Assembly: GCA_902796835.1 (NCBI GenBank)
Contig: CADBQP010000030.1
Coordinates: 1 to 50,120, forward strand
DNA length: 50,120 nucleotides
Reading direction: 5' to 3'
Source: an uncultured Bacteroidales bacterium
Lineage (GTDB): Bacteria > Bacteroidota > Bacteroidia > Bacteroidales > Bacteroidaceae
This document shows positions 8,641 to 17,027 of this stretch, one piece after another (the first letter of the stretch is position 1; every line of letters begins with the position of its first letter). Below the pieces are notes generated by a model that saw nothing but the letters and a program-made list of their open reading frames with translations, did not search any database and had not been told where the DNA came from. The position numbers were made by a program, and so were the translations under genes.

Positions 8641-8919
8641 GTTTCTTGTGTATGTGAATAAATGTCTTAAATAATTGTGACTTCGTTTGCCAACGCAACC
8701 AATGAGGTGATGACAAATAACTCCCGTTCGTAAGAATTTCGGAGGGAGAACTGCTGTGCAGCAAGACAAGAAAGAATGCGAGAAAACTATATTGAGGCGT
8801 TCTTATGAGAAAAGATTTCTGAAAAACAAATCAGTATGGTTACAAGAACGCTTCTCTTGTCGTTTTAGCATTTTTTATCGTGGTTGCAAGCAGCCAAATC
8901 TGTCCACCTTTATGCGTTA
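8641..8919 (-). promoter_or_regulatory. Long metK leader with switching hairpins
   Basis: This 279-nt stretch lies between the predicted transcription start and metK. After the aptamer, ACAAGA (8860-8855) can pair with TCTTGT (8847-8842), a 7-nt-loop hairpin touching the aptamer's 3' edge. The same TCTTGT segment is also part of GCGTTCTTGT (8851-8842), which pairs over 10 bp with ATAAGAACGC (8806-8797). The two foldings exclude each other. A weaker hairpin CTCCC/GGGAG lies further down (about 8720-8750). No long U-tract follows the large hairpin, so a classical terminator is not certain. Confidence 0.5.
8861..8908 (-). ncRNA. SAM-II-like riboswitch aptamer
   Basis: Reading the minus strand: P1 5' arm GGTGG (8908-8904), loop motif AGATTT (8901-8896), TTGCAA (8889-8884), P1 3' arm CCAC (8883-8880), then GATAAAAAA and TGCTAAAA (8870-8863). 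Order and spacing match the SAM-II (metA motif) pseudoknot: GAUUU, UUGCAA, closing P1, GAUAAA, GCUAAAA. TTGC can pair with the downstream GC of TGCTAAAA as in P2a. The outer P2b pairing is not obvious here. It sits about 10 nt after the predicted start site and upstream of the AdoMet synthetase gene, which fits the ligand. This is recognition from memory of the consensus, not a covariance-model hit. Confidence 0.75.
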
Positions 8920-8925
8920 TCGGCC

Positions 8926-8934
8926 GCAAAATTA
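8926..8934 (-). promoter_or_regulatory. -7 element of the metK promoter
   Basis: Minus strand TAATTTTGC fits TAnnTTTG. No convincing -33 TTTG is seen at the usual distance. The predicted start near 8919 places the SAM-II-like aptamer at the very 5' end of the transcript. Confidence 0.55.
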
Positions 8935-9068
8935 GTAAAAAAATGCGAATAATTCGGGATGTGACCCCAAAAAGGTGCTGTTTTTCATAAATTCAGACAG
9001 ATAATTCTTTCCATATGTAGAAACGGCCTTATGCGAAGGGCTGTTGGCACAAAAAATCGCCCTTTTTC

Positions 9069-9100
9069 TTTGTCGCGCCACCCTCCTTGGCTAACTTTGC
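9069..9100 (+). promoter_or_regulatory. hisS promoter, full Bacteroidota consensus
   Basis: TTTG at 9069-9072, a 19-nt spacer, then TAACTTTGC at 9092-9100. Both elements and the spacing fit the primary sigma factor promoter of Bacteroides. Transcription would start near 9106, giving a leader of about 15 nt before the hisS ATG. This is the clearest promoter in the window. Confidence 0.8.
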
Positions 9101-9121
9101 AGCAAAATAAGCAAAAAAAAT

Positions 9122-10483
9122 ATGGCTAACAAACCATCCATCCCAAAGGGGACTCGCGATTTTTCGCCTGTTGAAATGGCGAAACGCAACTATATTTTTA
9201 ACACCATCCGTTCGGTGTATTCGCTCTACGGATATCGGCAAATCGAGACGCCGGCCATGGAAAACCTGAGCACGCTCATGGGAAAATATGGCGAAGAGGG
9301 CGACAAACTTCTCTTCAAAATTCTTAATTCGGGAGATTTCCTGGCCAAAACCACACCCGAAGAAATTGCTGAGCGCAACTTGGGTCGGATAACCTCGCAT
9401 CTCTGTGAAAAAGGATTGCGCTATGACCTCACCGTGCCCTTTGCTCGCTATGTGGTGCAACATCGCGATGAAATTCAGCTGCCTTTCAAGCGCTATCAGA
9501 TTCAGCCCGTTTGGCGTGCCGACCGTCCGCAAAAAGGACGCTATCGCGAATTCTATCAGTGCGATGCCGATGTAGTGGGCAGTGAGTCGCTTCTCAACGA
9601 GGTAGAGCTCGTGCAAATCATTGACACCGTGTTTACGCACTTCGACATAGCTGTAGCCATAAAAATCAACAACCGTAAAATTCTTTCGGGCATAGCCGAG
9701 GTCATTGGAGCCCCCGACAAGATTGTCGACATTACCGTGGCCATCGACAAGCTCGACAAGATTGGGCTCGACAACGTGAATGCCGAACTCCTAGCCGGAG
9801 GCCTGTCTCAAGAAGCTGTCGACAAATTGCAGCCCATTTTGCAGTTGAGCGGCACCAACAAAGAAAAACTGGAACAAATAGCCCTTGTGCTCAGCGAGAG
9901 CGAAATAGGGGAAAAAGGAGTAGAAGAAGTTCGCTACGTGCTGAGCATTCTTGAAACCTTGGCCCTGCACAATAGGGTGGAGCTCGACCTCACGTTGGCT
10001 CGCGGTCTCAATTATTATACTGGTTGCATTTTCGAGGTGAAGGCGGTCGATGTGGAAATAGGCAGCATAGCCGGTGGCGGACGCTACGACAACCTGACGG
10101 GCATTTTCGGCATGCCGGGCATTAGCGGAGTGGGCATATCGTTTGGTGCCGACCGCATCTATGACGTGCTCAATCAGCTCGACCTCTATCCGAAAGGCAA
10201 CATTTCGGTGGCAAAGCTCTTCTTCGTAAACTTTGGTGAGCGCGAGGCTGCTAAATGCATGGAATATGCTGCCCAAACACGATGGGCCGGCATTCCCACA
10301 GAGGTCTATCCCGATGCAGCCAAGCCCAAAAAGCAAATGAGCTATGCCAATGCCAAGTGCATTCCTTTTGTAGCCCTTGTGGGCGAAAGCGAACTCGAGA
10401 GTGGAAAAATTACGCTCAAAAACATGATGTCGGGCGAGCAAAGACTTGTGGGCATAGCCGAATTGATAGACACCGTAAAATAA
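9122..10483 (+). CDS. hisS: Histidyl-tRNA synthetase
   Basis: 453 residues, class II aminoacyl-tRNA synthetase. Visible landmarks: PKGTRDF near the N-terminus, the motif-2 region [19 protein letters not shown], the histidine-binding [14 protein letters not shown], and GGGRYDN before motif 3. The C-terminal anticodon-binding domain follows ([11 protein letters not shown] onward). It charges tRNA-His in the cytoplasm. It has its own strong promoter and a leader of only about 15 nt. rpoN starts 68 nt after its stop; a small hairpin GGCT/AGCC lies between them but no clear terminator. Confidence 0.97.
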   Translation: MANKPSIPKGTRDFSPVEMAKRNYIFNTIRSVYSLYGYRQIETPAMENLSTLMGKYGEEGDKLLFKILNSGDFLAKTTPEEIAERNLGRITSHLCEKGLRYDLTVPFARYVVQHRDEIQLPFKRYQIQPVWRADRPQKGRYREFYQCDADVVGSESLLNEVELVQIIDTVFTHFDIAVAIKINNRKILSGIAEVIGAPDKIVDITVAIDKLDKIGLDNVNAELLAGGLSQEAVDKLQPILQLSGTNKEKLEQIALVLSESEIGEKGVEEVRYVLSILETLALHNRVELDLTLARGLNYYTGCIFEVKAVDVEIGSIAGGGRYDNLTGIFGMPGISGVGISFGADRIYDVLNQLDLYPKGNISVAKLFFVNFGEREAAKCMEYAAQTRWAGIPTEVYPDAAKPKKQMSYANAKCIPFVALVGESELESGKITLKNMMSGEQRLVGIAELIDTVK

Positions 10484-10551
10484 AATGACAGGGCGGTTTC
10501 ATGGCTAAATCATCATAGCCCGTCCTCCGCACCAAAACCTTTCTTCATTTC

Positions 10552-12096
10552 ATGCCTCAGAAACTCGTTCAGGAACAAACCGAACAGCAAGTGCAAACGC
10601 TATCGTCGCTACAGGTGGCGTTGGCGCGGCTTATTGAACTCTCAGAGATTGATTTGCAAGAACGTGTGCAAAACGAAATGTTGGAAAATTCGGCTCTCGA
10701 GGAAGCCGATGGCGACGAGCACGACGCCGATTATGACGAGGCGGGAGAAGACACCGATGACTCCGGCGAGGGCGCCGAAAGCACGGACGACGACTTTGGT
10801 CCCGAAGTGCGCAGCGACGAAATCGACGAAATGGGCGATTATCTCACCGAAGACGACATGCCGTCGTATCTGCAGGCTCGCATCGATGCCAACGCAGAGC
10901 AGCGCGAAATTCCCTATAGTGGCGAACGCTCTTTCTACGACCAGTTGCGCGATCAGATTGGCGAGTACGAGCTCACCGACCATGAGCGCGAAGTGATGGA
11001 ATATCTCATCGGTTCGCTCGATAACGACGGTTTTCTGCGCAAGGACCTCCAGACTCTTTGCGATGAGCTCCTAATCTATCAGAACATCGAAACCAGCGTT
11101 TCTGAATTGGAGCGTCTGCTCAAGGTTCTTCAGCAGTTTGAACCCACTGGCATTGGAGCGCGAAACCTGCAGGAATGTCTGCGTCTTCAGGTGCTTAGCA
11201 TGGACCGCGAAACACCCTATAGGCAAGAGGCCCTGCTTGTCATCGACAAATACTTTCAGCACTTTACGGCCAAGCATTGGGATATTATTCGTCAGCGTCT
11301 CGGAGGTAACGACGAGGTGTATGAAGGCGTGATACGTCTGCTCACTCATCTCAATCCTTCGCCTGGGAGTGCCTTTGGAGAAGGGGTTGGGCAGGCTGCA
11401 CCCACCGTAGTGCCCGATTTCAGAGTATACGTTGACGATGAGAAAAACGTGTATGTGAGCCTTAACAACGACAACATGCCCCAGCTTCGCGTGAGCCGCG
11501 CTTTTCGCGACAGCATCAAGCAATATGCCACCCACAAAAAGTTGCTCTCGCGCCAACAGCAGGAGGCTTATACCTATGCCAAGCAAAAGGTGGAGTCGGC
11601 CCAGAACTTCATCAACATGGTGCGTCGTCGCAACCTCACGCTGCTTTCCATTATGCGCACCATTGTGGCCCTACAGCACGATTTCTTCGAAAACGACGAG
11701 GACGAGGCCCTGCTTCGGCCCATGGTGCTAAAGGACGTGGCGCAGCGGGCTCAGGTAGATGTGTCGGTGGTTTCGAGAGTAACAGGCAGCAAGTATGTAG
11801 AGACCCCCTATTCTATCTATCCGCTCAAGTTCTTTTTCTCCAATCAGCTCACCACCGACGACGGCGAGGAAATGTCAACGCGCAAGGTTAAACTGGCTCT
11901 GCGCGAAATGCTCGAAACCGAAGACAAGACCAACCCCGACAGCGACGAATTGCTGGGCCGCAAGCTGCGCGAAAAGGGTTTTCCCGTGGCGCGGCGCACG
12001 GTGGCCAAATATCGGGAGCAAATGGGTTTTCCCGTGGCGCGGCTCCGCAAGGAAATCGTCCCTTCGCCTGCAGCAGAGCAAACCAGGAAGAAGTAA
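10552..12096 (+). CDS. rpoN: RNA polymerase sigma-54 factor
   Basis: 514 residues. Region I is glutamine- and leucine-rich (QEQTEQQVQTLSSLQVALARL), followed by a very acidic stretch at roughly residues 50-105 with many Asp and Glu. The core-binding domain includes SFYDQLRDQIGEYELTDHE and FEPTGIGARNLQECL. The C-terminal RpoN box is intact (ARRTVAKYRE). It directs core polymerase to -24/-12 promoters and needs AAA+ activators, none of which is encoded in the window. A 20-bp perfect direct repeat (11976-11995 and 12024-12043) codes GFPVAR on both sides of the RpoN box. Overlap with the next gene is absent; the gap is 10 nt. Confidence 0.95.
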   Translation: MPQKLVQEQTEQQVQTLSSLQVALARLIELSEIDLQERVQNEMLENSALEEADGDEHDADYDEAGEDTDDSGEGAESTDDDFGPEVRSDEIDEMGDYLTEDDMPSYLQARIDANAEQREIPYSGERSFYDQLRDQIGEYELTDHEREVMEYLIGSLDNDGFLRKDLQTLCDELLIYQNIETSVSELERLLKVLQQFEPTGIGARNLQECLRLQVLSMDRETPYRQEALLVIDKYFQHFTAKHWDIIRQRLGGNDEVYEGVIRLLTHLNPSPGSAFGEGVGQAAPTVVPDFRVYVDDEKNVYVSLNNDNMPQLRVSRAFRDSIKQYATHKKLLSRQQQEAYTYAKQKVESAQNFINMVRRRNLTLLSIMRTIVALQHDFFENDEDEALLRPMVLKDVAQRAQVDVSVVSRVTGSKYVETPYSIYPLKFFFSNQLTTDDGEEMSTRKVKLALREMLETEDKTNPDSDELLGRKLREKGFPVARRTVAKYREQMGFPVARLRKEIVPSPAAEQTRKK

Positions 12097-12106
12097 TTCA
12101 GCAAAA

Positions 12107-12727
12107 ATGTCGACCAATAAAATCATCATTCTCACAGCGCAGGTCATCTCGCTGCTCTTTTCACCGTTCTATCTGCCAGTTCTGGCTTTTGCGGTGCTTT
12201 TTGTCTTTAGCTATCTGAACTTGCTTCCCATGAGCTACAAGGTGGTCTATCTGCTCATGGTGTGGTTCTTCACGGTTTTATTGCCGCGACTTTTTATCTA
12301 TACCTATCGTCGCCTCAACGGATGGACACGCCATCAGCTCGGGGCCCGCGAGCGTCGTGTAGTGCCCTATGTGCTCAGCATTGCGTGCTATGCCGTGTTG
12401 CTCTATCTGATGTATCGCACCCATCAGCCTCGCTTCACCATAGGCATCATCGTAGCCGCCCTTGCCATTCAGATTGTTTGTGCGCTCATCAATCCATGGT
12501 TCAAGGTGAGCACACATGCTGCTGCCTCGGGAGGCGTAGTCGGTGCCATCATAGGCTTTTCACAAATCTTTGCCTTCGACCCCACGCTTTGGCTCTGCCT
12601 GAGCATATTGCTTTGCGGACTGGTGTGCTCCTCGCGTCTCATTTTGAGGCAACATACCCTGAGCGAGGTGGGCTATGGAGCACTCATAGGGGTGGTCTGC
12701 GGCATAGCCTGCGTACTGTTGGTATGA
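12107..12727 (+). CDS. PAP2-like integral membrane protein
   Basis: 206 residues with about six hydrophobic segments. The second half has weak PAP2 phosphatase signatures: KVSTHAAASGG (around 140-150) in the place of the PSGHA motif, and SRLILRQHTLSEVGYGALIG (around 172-191) in the place of SRxxxxxHxxxD. The first motif (KxxxxxxRP) is not seen and the final aspartate is replaced by glutamate. The protein may therefore be a PAP2 relative with altered chemistry or no phosphatase activity. It is close to rpoN (10 nt) and upstream of ispG (48 nt), whose pathway makes the isoprenoid carriers that PAP2 enzymes often dephosphorylate. Confidence 0.6.
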   Translation: MSTNKIIILTAQVISLLFSPFYLPVLAFAVLFVFSYLNLLPMSYKVVYLLMVWFFTVLLPRLFIYTYRRLNGWTRHQLGARERRVVPYVLSIACYAVLLYLMYRTHQPRFTIGIIVAALAIQIVCALINPWFKVSTHAAASGGVVGAIIGFSQIFAFDPTLWLCLSILLCGLVCSSRLILRQHTLSEVGYGALIGVVCGIACVLLV

Positions 12728-12775
12728 GCCATAGGGCAGTTTATTTCCTGAATCATAAAAAAACATAAGGCGAAT

Positions 12776-14641
12776 ATGCAAAAATTCCATTCCGAGGGAG
12801 AATTGTTCAATTATGTGCCGCGCCAGTCTCACGAGGTGCGCATTGGCAATAGCGCCATGGGCGGAAAGAATCCGGTCAGGCTGCAAAGCATGACCACCAC
12901 CGACACTAACGACGTAGAAGGAAGCGTGGCCCAGTGTATAGCCATTGTAGAGGCTGGAGCCGACTATGTGAGGCTCACCACACAGGGCACCCGCGAAGCC
13001 GAAAGCCTGCGAGCCATTCGCGAAAAGCTGCGCGCAGCGGGCTATGACGTCCCGCTCGTGGCCGACGTACACTTCAATCCCAATGTGGCCGAAGTGGCAG
13101 CCCACTATGTGGAAAAGGTGCGCGTAAATCCAGGAAACTATGTCGATCCAGCCCGTGTGTTTAAGCACATTGATTATACCGACCAGGAATATGCCGAGGA
13201 ACTCAGGCGACTCGAAACCCGTTTCAAAAAGCTTCTCGACATTTGCAAGCAACACCATACGGCCCTGCGAATAGGAGTCAATCATGGTTCGCTCTCCGAC
13301 CGCATCATGAGCCGCTATGGCGACACCCCCGAGGGCATCGTTGAAAGCTGCATGGAGTTTTTGCGAATTTGTGTGCGCGAGGGTTTTGCCGATGTTGTCA
13401 TTTCCATCAAGGCCAGCAACACGGTAGTGATGGTGCGCTCGGTGCGCCTGCTGTGTGCTGTCATGGAGCGCGAGGGCATGGACTTTCCGCTCCATCTTGG
13501 CGTGACCGAAGCCGGAGAGGGCGAAGACGGGCGCATAAAGAGTGCTGCCGGAATAGGCAGCCTGCTCATCGACGGCATGGGCGACACCATTCGCGTGTCG
13601 CTGAGCGAGGCTCCCGAGGCCGAAATCCCCGTAGCTCGCAAGTTGGCGCAATATGTGGCCCGTCGCAAAAATCATCCACACATCGAGGCCGAGGCCCATG
13701 CTTCGTTCAACTATTTGAGTCCCGAACGCAGGCCAACGAAGGCGGTGGCCAACATTGGCGGCGGCCAGGTGCCGGTGGTCATTTCATACCGGCCCGATGG
13801 AAGGGCCGATAGTGGCGAACCGACCCCCGACTATCTGTATGTGGGCCAGAAATTTCCCGATGAAGTCGATGAAAACAGAAAATATGTAGTGGACTATTCC
13901 GCGTGGAAACCCTGCGTAAACGTTTACCCTGCGTTTACGGCTCAGCAGGTAGAAATGCTGCCTGAGTGTGAGGCGCAAGTAAAGTTCGTTTTTTGTCGGT
14001 ATGCCGACCTTGAGACGCCTTTCATTGCTGCCCTGCGTTGTCACCCCGAGGTGGTAGTGATAGCCATGAGCAACCATCTACATCAGGTGGGCGAGATGCG
14101 AGCCTTGGTCCATAAACTGTGGAACGAAGGTCTCAGCAATCCGGTTGTGGTGTGCGGGCAATATGATTTTTCGGCCCGCGAAGTCGAAGATTTTCAGATA
14201 GTTTCTGCCGCAGAGGCTTCAAATATGTTTTTCGATGGTTTGGCCGACGGACTGATGCTCATGGGCGGCAATGCCATTCCCGTGGCTGTGCAGGATGCCA
14301 CGGCGTTTGCCATTTTGCAAGCCACACGACAGCGCTGGGAAAAGACTGAGTACATCAGCTGCCCCGGCTGTGGCCGCACACTCTATGATTTGCGCGACAC
14401 CATTCGCCGCATCAAGGAAGCCACGGCCCATCTGCGAGGCCTGAAAATCGGCATCATGGGCTGCATAGTCAACGGACCTGGAGAAATGGCCGATGCCGAC
14501 TATGGCTACGTGGGAGCCGCTAGAGGCAAAGTGAGCCTCTATAGGGGCAAGGAGTGTGTGGAGAAAAACATTCCCAGCCACGAGGCCGTAGAAAAACTGT
14601 TGGCACTCATCGAAAGCGACCAACAGGCGCGTCAAAACTGA
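12776..14641 (+). CDS. ispG: 4-hydroxy-3-methylbut-2-enyl diphosphate synthase, long form with inserted domain
   Basis: 621 residues, against roughly 360-380 for the E. coli type: this is the three-domain form known from plants, Chlamydia and Bacteroidota, with an extra domain between the TIM barrel and the iron-sulfur domain. The N-terminus has the barrel start (VRIGNSAMGGKNPVRLQSMTTT). The [4Fe-4S] ligands are Cys529, Cys532 (CPGC) and Cys563 (GCIVNGPGE), with Glu570 as the likely fourth contact. It performs the penultimate step of the MEP isoprenoid pathway. The gene runs to within 7 nt of the convergent metallopeptidase gene, with no separate terminator visible. Confidence 0.96.
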   Translation: MQKFHSEGELFNYVPRQSHEVRIGNSAMGGKNPVRLQSMTTTDTNDVEGSVAQCIAIVEAGADYVRLTTQGTREAESLRAIREKLRAAGYDVPLVADVHFNPNVAEVAAHYVEKVRVNPGNYVDPARVFKHIDYTDQEYAEELRRLETRFKKLLDICKQHHTALRIGVNHGSLSDRIMSRYGDTPEGIVESCMEFLRICVREGFADVVISIKASNTVVMVRSVRLLCAVMEREGMDFPLHLGVTEAGEGEDGRIKSAAGIGSLLIDGMGDTIRVSLSEAPEAEIPVARKLAQYVARRKNHPHIEAEAHASFNYLSPERRPTKAVANIGGGQVPVVISYRPDGRADSGEPTPDYLYVGQKFPDEVDENRKYVVDYSAWKPCVNVYPAFTAQQVEMLPECEAQVKFVFCRYADLETPFIAALRCHPEVVVIAMSNHLHQVGEMRALVHKLWNEGLSNPVVVCGQYDFSAREVEDFQIVSAAEASNMFFDGLADGLMLMGGNAIPVAVQDATAFAILQATRQRWEKTEYISCPGCGRTLYDLRDTIRRIKEATAHLRGLKIGIMGCIVNGPGEMADADYGYVGAARGKVSLYRGKECVEKNIPSHEAVEKLLALIESDQQARQN

Positions 14642-14648
14642 GAAAGCT

Positions 14649-15188
14649 CTATAGCCACAGCCTTTGCAATGTCCGTGCAAAGGCTTTCATTTCGTTTTCA
14701 AGACGCTTGGCTGTGCCGGCGCCGCCAGTCATGCGGTCGGCCTCGGCCCAGAAGCGTGCACTGTGGTTCATCTCGCTGAGGTGGGCCAGCTCGTGTTTTA
14801 GCACATAGTCAACCAAGTGGGTCGGTGCCAGCAACAACCAAAGCGAAATGTTGATGTTGCGAGCTGAGGAGCACGAGCCCCATCGGCTGACCACGTCTTT
14901 TATGTAGACACGGTTGAACGCCAGTCCGTATTCCGCCGCCAGCTGGCGAAGCCGGGGGGCGACAACGCGGCGGGCCTGTTCGCGCAGCGTGTTTTTAAGC
15001 ACCACGTTGGCCCAAAGCATGTGGCGCGGATTGCCGAAGTCGAAACCCGCGGGCATCACAATGCTGTAGCTGTTACCCTCGTGCCGCACCACACCTTGTG
15101 CATAGCCCGAAGGCGGCAGAAACCGAAACGAAAGATATTCGGTTTCTATGCTGAAATCATAACTCAGGCGCAGAAAAAATCGTTGCAT
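14649..15188 (-). CDS. YgjP-like (DUF45/SprT-related) zinc metallopeptidase
   Basis: 179 residues from the ATG at 15188, chosen because a good -7 element lies 45 nt upstream and the extra 36 codons of the longer frame are not family-like. It has the DUF45 layout: VSRWGSCSSARNINISLWLLLAP, then DYVLKHELAHLSEMNHSARFW with the zinc site HELAH and the third histidine in NHSARFW. Members resemble SprT and WLM peptidases; their substrates are unknown. No signal peptide is visible, so it is probably cytoplasmic. Convergent with ispG. Confidence 0.85.
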   Translation of the reverse strand: MQRFFLRLSYDFSIETEYLSFRFLPPSGYAQGVVRHEGNSYSIVMPAGFDFGNPRHMLWANVVLKNTLREQARRVVAPRLRQLAAEYGLAFNRVYIKDVVSRWGSCSSARNINISLWLLLAPTHLVDYVLKHELAHLSEMNHSARFWAEADRMTGGAGTAKRLENEMKAFARTLQRLWL

Positions 15189-15232
15189 ATCTACAGAACT
15201 GAAAATGGGCGGTGTCGCTTTTTTTGTTGCTA

Positions 15233-15240
15233 CAAAGATA
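15233..15240 (-). promoter_or_regulatory. -7 element of the metallopeptidase promoter
   Basis: Minus strand TATCTTTG with GTTG (15264-15261) about 20 nt upstream as a weak -33. It supports the internal ATG at 15188 as the real start, since the longer reading frame would begin upstream of the promoter. Confidence 0.5.
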
Positions 15241-15337
15241 CAAAAAACCGTTCGGTTCAGCAACTGCGCATTATACTTCGGCCTGCCCATCTCCAAAAAT
15301 TAGTGCCGCAGTGTGGCACACTCTCAAAAATAATCGC

Positions 15338-15346
15338 TATTTTTGC
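15338..15346 (+). promoter_or_regulatory. -7 element of the transglutaminase lipoprotein gene
   Basis: TATTTTTGC fits TAnnTTTG and lies 55 nt before the chosen ATG. No matching TTTG is seen at the -33 position. Confidence 0.4.
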
Positions 15347-15400
15347 GGCAACCACACTGCCAATGGCGAATGTCTAACCTTATATAAATTAAAGCCTTAT

Positions 15401-16711
15401 ATGAAAAAATTCTACGTTGCCTTTCTTGGCCTCACGCTCGGGCTTGCGGCCTGCAGCGATATGGAGCAGGACGAAATCGCCCCCGACTCTGAAAAACTCG
15501 AAAGCCCCGAACTGAAAAATGTGGAGCCCGACGAGAATCTCTTCCCCGTCGAAAACGGAGAAAAAGACCTTTCTACCTACAACCTGAGCCAGCAAATATA
15601 CTACCTCCTGCGCCAGGCGCCCGACACGCTGGGTGCCTCAATGGGAAACGTCAAAGTTTCGGCCGAGGAGTATGCCGAAATCAAGGACGAAACCGAATAC
15701 ATCATTGAAGGAAAGACCACCGACCTCGCCAAATATCAAGCCATTTTTGCATGGATAAGAGCAAATGTGGGCTACGACAATAACGGAGAGAACCAGGAAC
15801 AATCTGCCTATTATGCCTTCATCAACAAAAAGGCCAATTGCCAGGGATATAGCAACCTGATGAACGTTATGACCCACTGTGCCGGACTGCGCAGCTTCAA
15901 TGTCAACGGCTATCTCGTTTCGGGCGGCGCCGGATTGGGACATGCCTGGACCTATGTGCACTGTGGCACAAGTTGGCGCGTGTGCGACGTCACAAACAAT
16001 CAGGAATGGGCCATTACTTCCCATGCCAGCTACAATGACAAACTCATACCCTTCAGCATCGATGTGCCCCTCAACGAGGATGAACACTTCGTCTACGGAT
16101 GGTTCGACCGCACCTTTGCTGTCATTGGCGTGAAGCCCACGGCCAATACGCAACTCACCGTTCCCTACGGCGCCGGCGGTTGCCGGGTGGGCACCTTCAA
16201 CCCCCAGGGAAAATTGCCCGAGAGTGTGAAGGAAATCTATTTCGGCAAAAACATTGAGTCGATAGGCGAAAGCTACAACATGGGTCTCTCCATCTATGGC
16301 AGCGACAACCTGACGGCCATCCACGTAGACCCAGCAAACACTAAGCTCAAGAGTCATAAAGGCATGCTCTATCGCGTGTTTGGAGGCCAGCCGCAGCTAT
16401 ATTTCATCCCACTCGGCGCCACCTATGTGGAGCTGCTGCCCGAAATCGGAGAGGTGGGGAAAAACGACATAGCCCACCACAAAAAAGTGAAAACCATCTA
16501 CTTCCCCGCCGGCATCACCAAAATCTATCCATATGCCGTCGAAGACTGCCCCAACCTGCAGGCCATCTATGTGCCCGAGGACGTGAAGTTCTGCGACTTC
16601 GACAATAACGAATACGACAATCCTCTCACTACCACCTTTGTCAGCATTCCGCGCAATTGCCAAATCATTCGTGGCGCCGTGCCCACAGGCATTCGCAACA
16701 TCACCCTGTAG
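15401..16711 (+). CDS. Lipoprotein with transglutaminase-like and leucine-rich (BspA-type) domains
   Basis: 436 residues from the ATG at 15401; the longer frame upstream has no signal peptide. Residues 1-18 are a lipoprotein signal ending LAAC, lipidated at Cys18. An acidic linker follows (20-55). Residues about 90-200 form a transglutaminase-like fold with the triad Cys147 (KKANCQGYSN), His181 (GHAWTYV) and Asp196 (WRVCDVTN). The C-terminal 200 residues look like BspA-type leucine-rich repeats (VKEIYFGKNIESIG, VKTIYFPAGITKIYPYAVEDC, LQAIYVPEDV). Such proteins are surface-anchored in Bacteroidales; the enzyme half may be a protease rather than a cross-linker. The gene is followed by a 316-nt gap containing 22-nt repeats. 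Confidence 0.8.
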   Translation: MKKFYVAFLGLTLGLAACSDMEQDEIAPDSEKLESPELKNVEPDENLFPVENGEKDLSTYNLSQQIYYLLRQAPDTLGASMGNVKVSAEEYAEIKDETEYIIEGKTTDLAKYQAIFAWIRANVGYDNNGENQEQSAYYAFINKKANCQGYSNLMNVMTHCAGLRSFNVNGYLVSGGAGLGHAWTYVHCGTSWRVCDVTNNQEWAITSHASYNDKLIPFSIDVPLNEDEHFVYGWFDRTFAVIGVKPTANTQLTVPYGAGGCRVGTFNPQGKLPESVKEIYFGKNIESIGESYNMGLSIYGSDNLTAIHVDPANTKLKSHKGMLYRVFGGQPQLYFIPLGATYVELLPEIGEVGKNDIAHHKKVKTIYFPAGITKIYPYAVEDCPNLQAIYVPEDVKFCDFDNNEYDNPLTTTFVSIPRNCQIIRGAVPTGIRNITL

Positions 16712-16777
16712 CTTCGCGAAATAGTAGCCAAGAGCGTTTCTTAAATAGCTATCCAGAAAAGCCTGTCTCGGCTTTAA

Positions 16778-16865
16778 AAGAAATTTCACCGTGGTGGGAA
16801 AGTTTTCTCACCGCGGTGAAAAAGTTTTCCCACCAGGGTGAAAAAGTTTTCCCACCGCGGTGAAA
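16778..16865 (+). repeat. Four tandem 22-nt palindromic units
   Basis: Units at 16778-16799 (diverged), 16800-16821, 16822-16843 and 16844-16865. Each begins AAGTTTTC (or similar) and contains CACCnnGGTG, itself a palindrome (CACCGCGGTG in two units). The third-position bases differ between units but pairing is kept. The array starts 66 nt after the lipoprotein stop codon and ends 162 nt before the sigma-factor gene. It could act as a terminator, an RNA-stability element or a protein-binding array. The rest of the 316-nt gap (16712-17027) shows no gene and no consensus promoter. Confidence 0.8.
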
Positions 16866-17027
16866 ATTCAACGATGGGCGGCTTGCGATTTCTCGTGGCC
16901 CACATATAAACTCTTCCGGGGAAGTTAAAAAATGTTAAAGCCTGTAAAGGTTGTCAGTCGTGCCGCGTCATATAGACGAAAGCGGCTCAGAAAAAGCTCC
17001 GCATAATACTCAAAAAAAACAGGAAGC

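Noticed and set aside
12560-13699. 379-codon open frame on the minus strand opposite ispG
   Set aside because: Antisense to the conserved IspG barrel, with no family features and no promoter or ribosome-binding site.
16778-16865. CRISPR array
   Set aside because: The 22-nt units are back to back without unique spacers, and no cas genes are present. The same reasoning excludes the 21-nt arrays.
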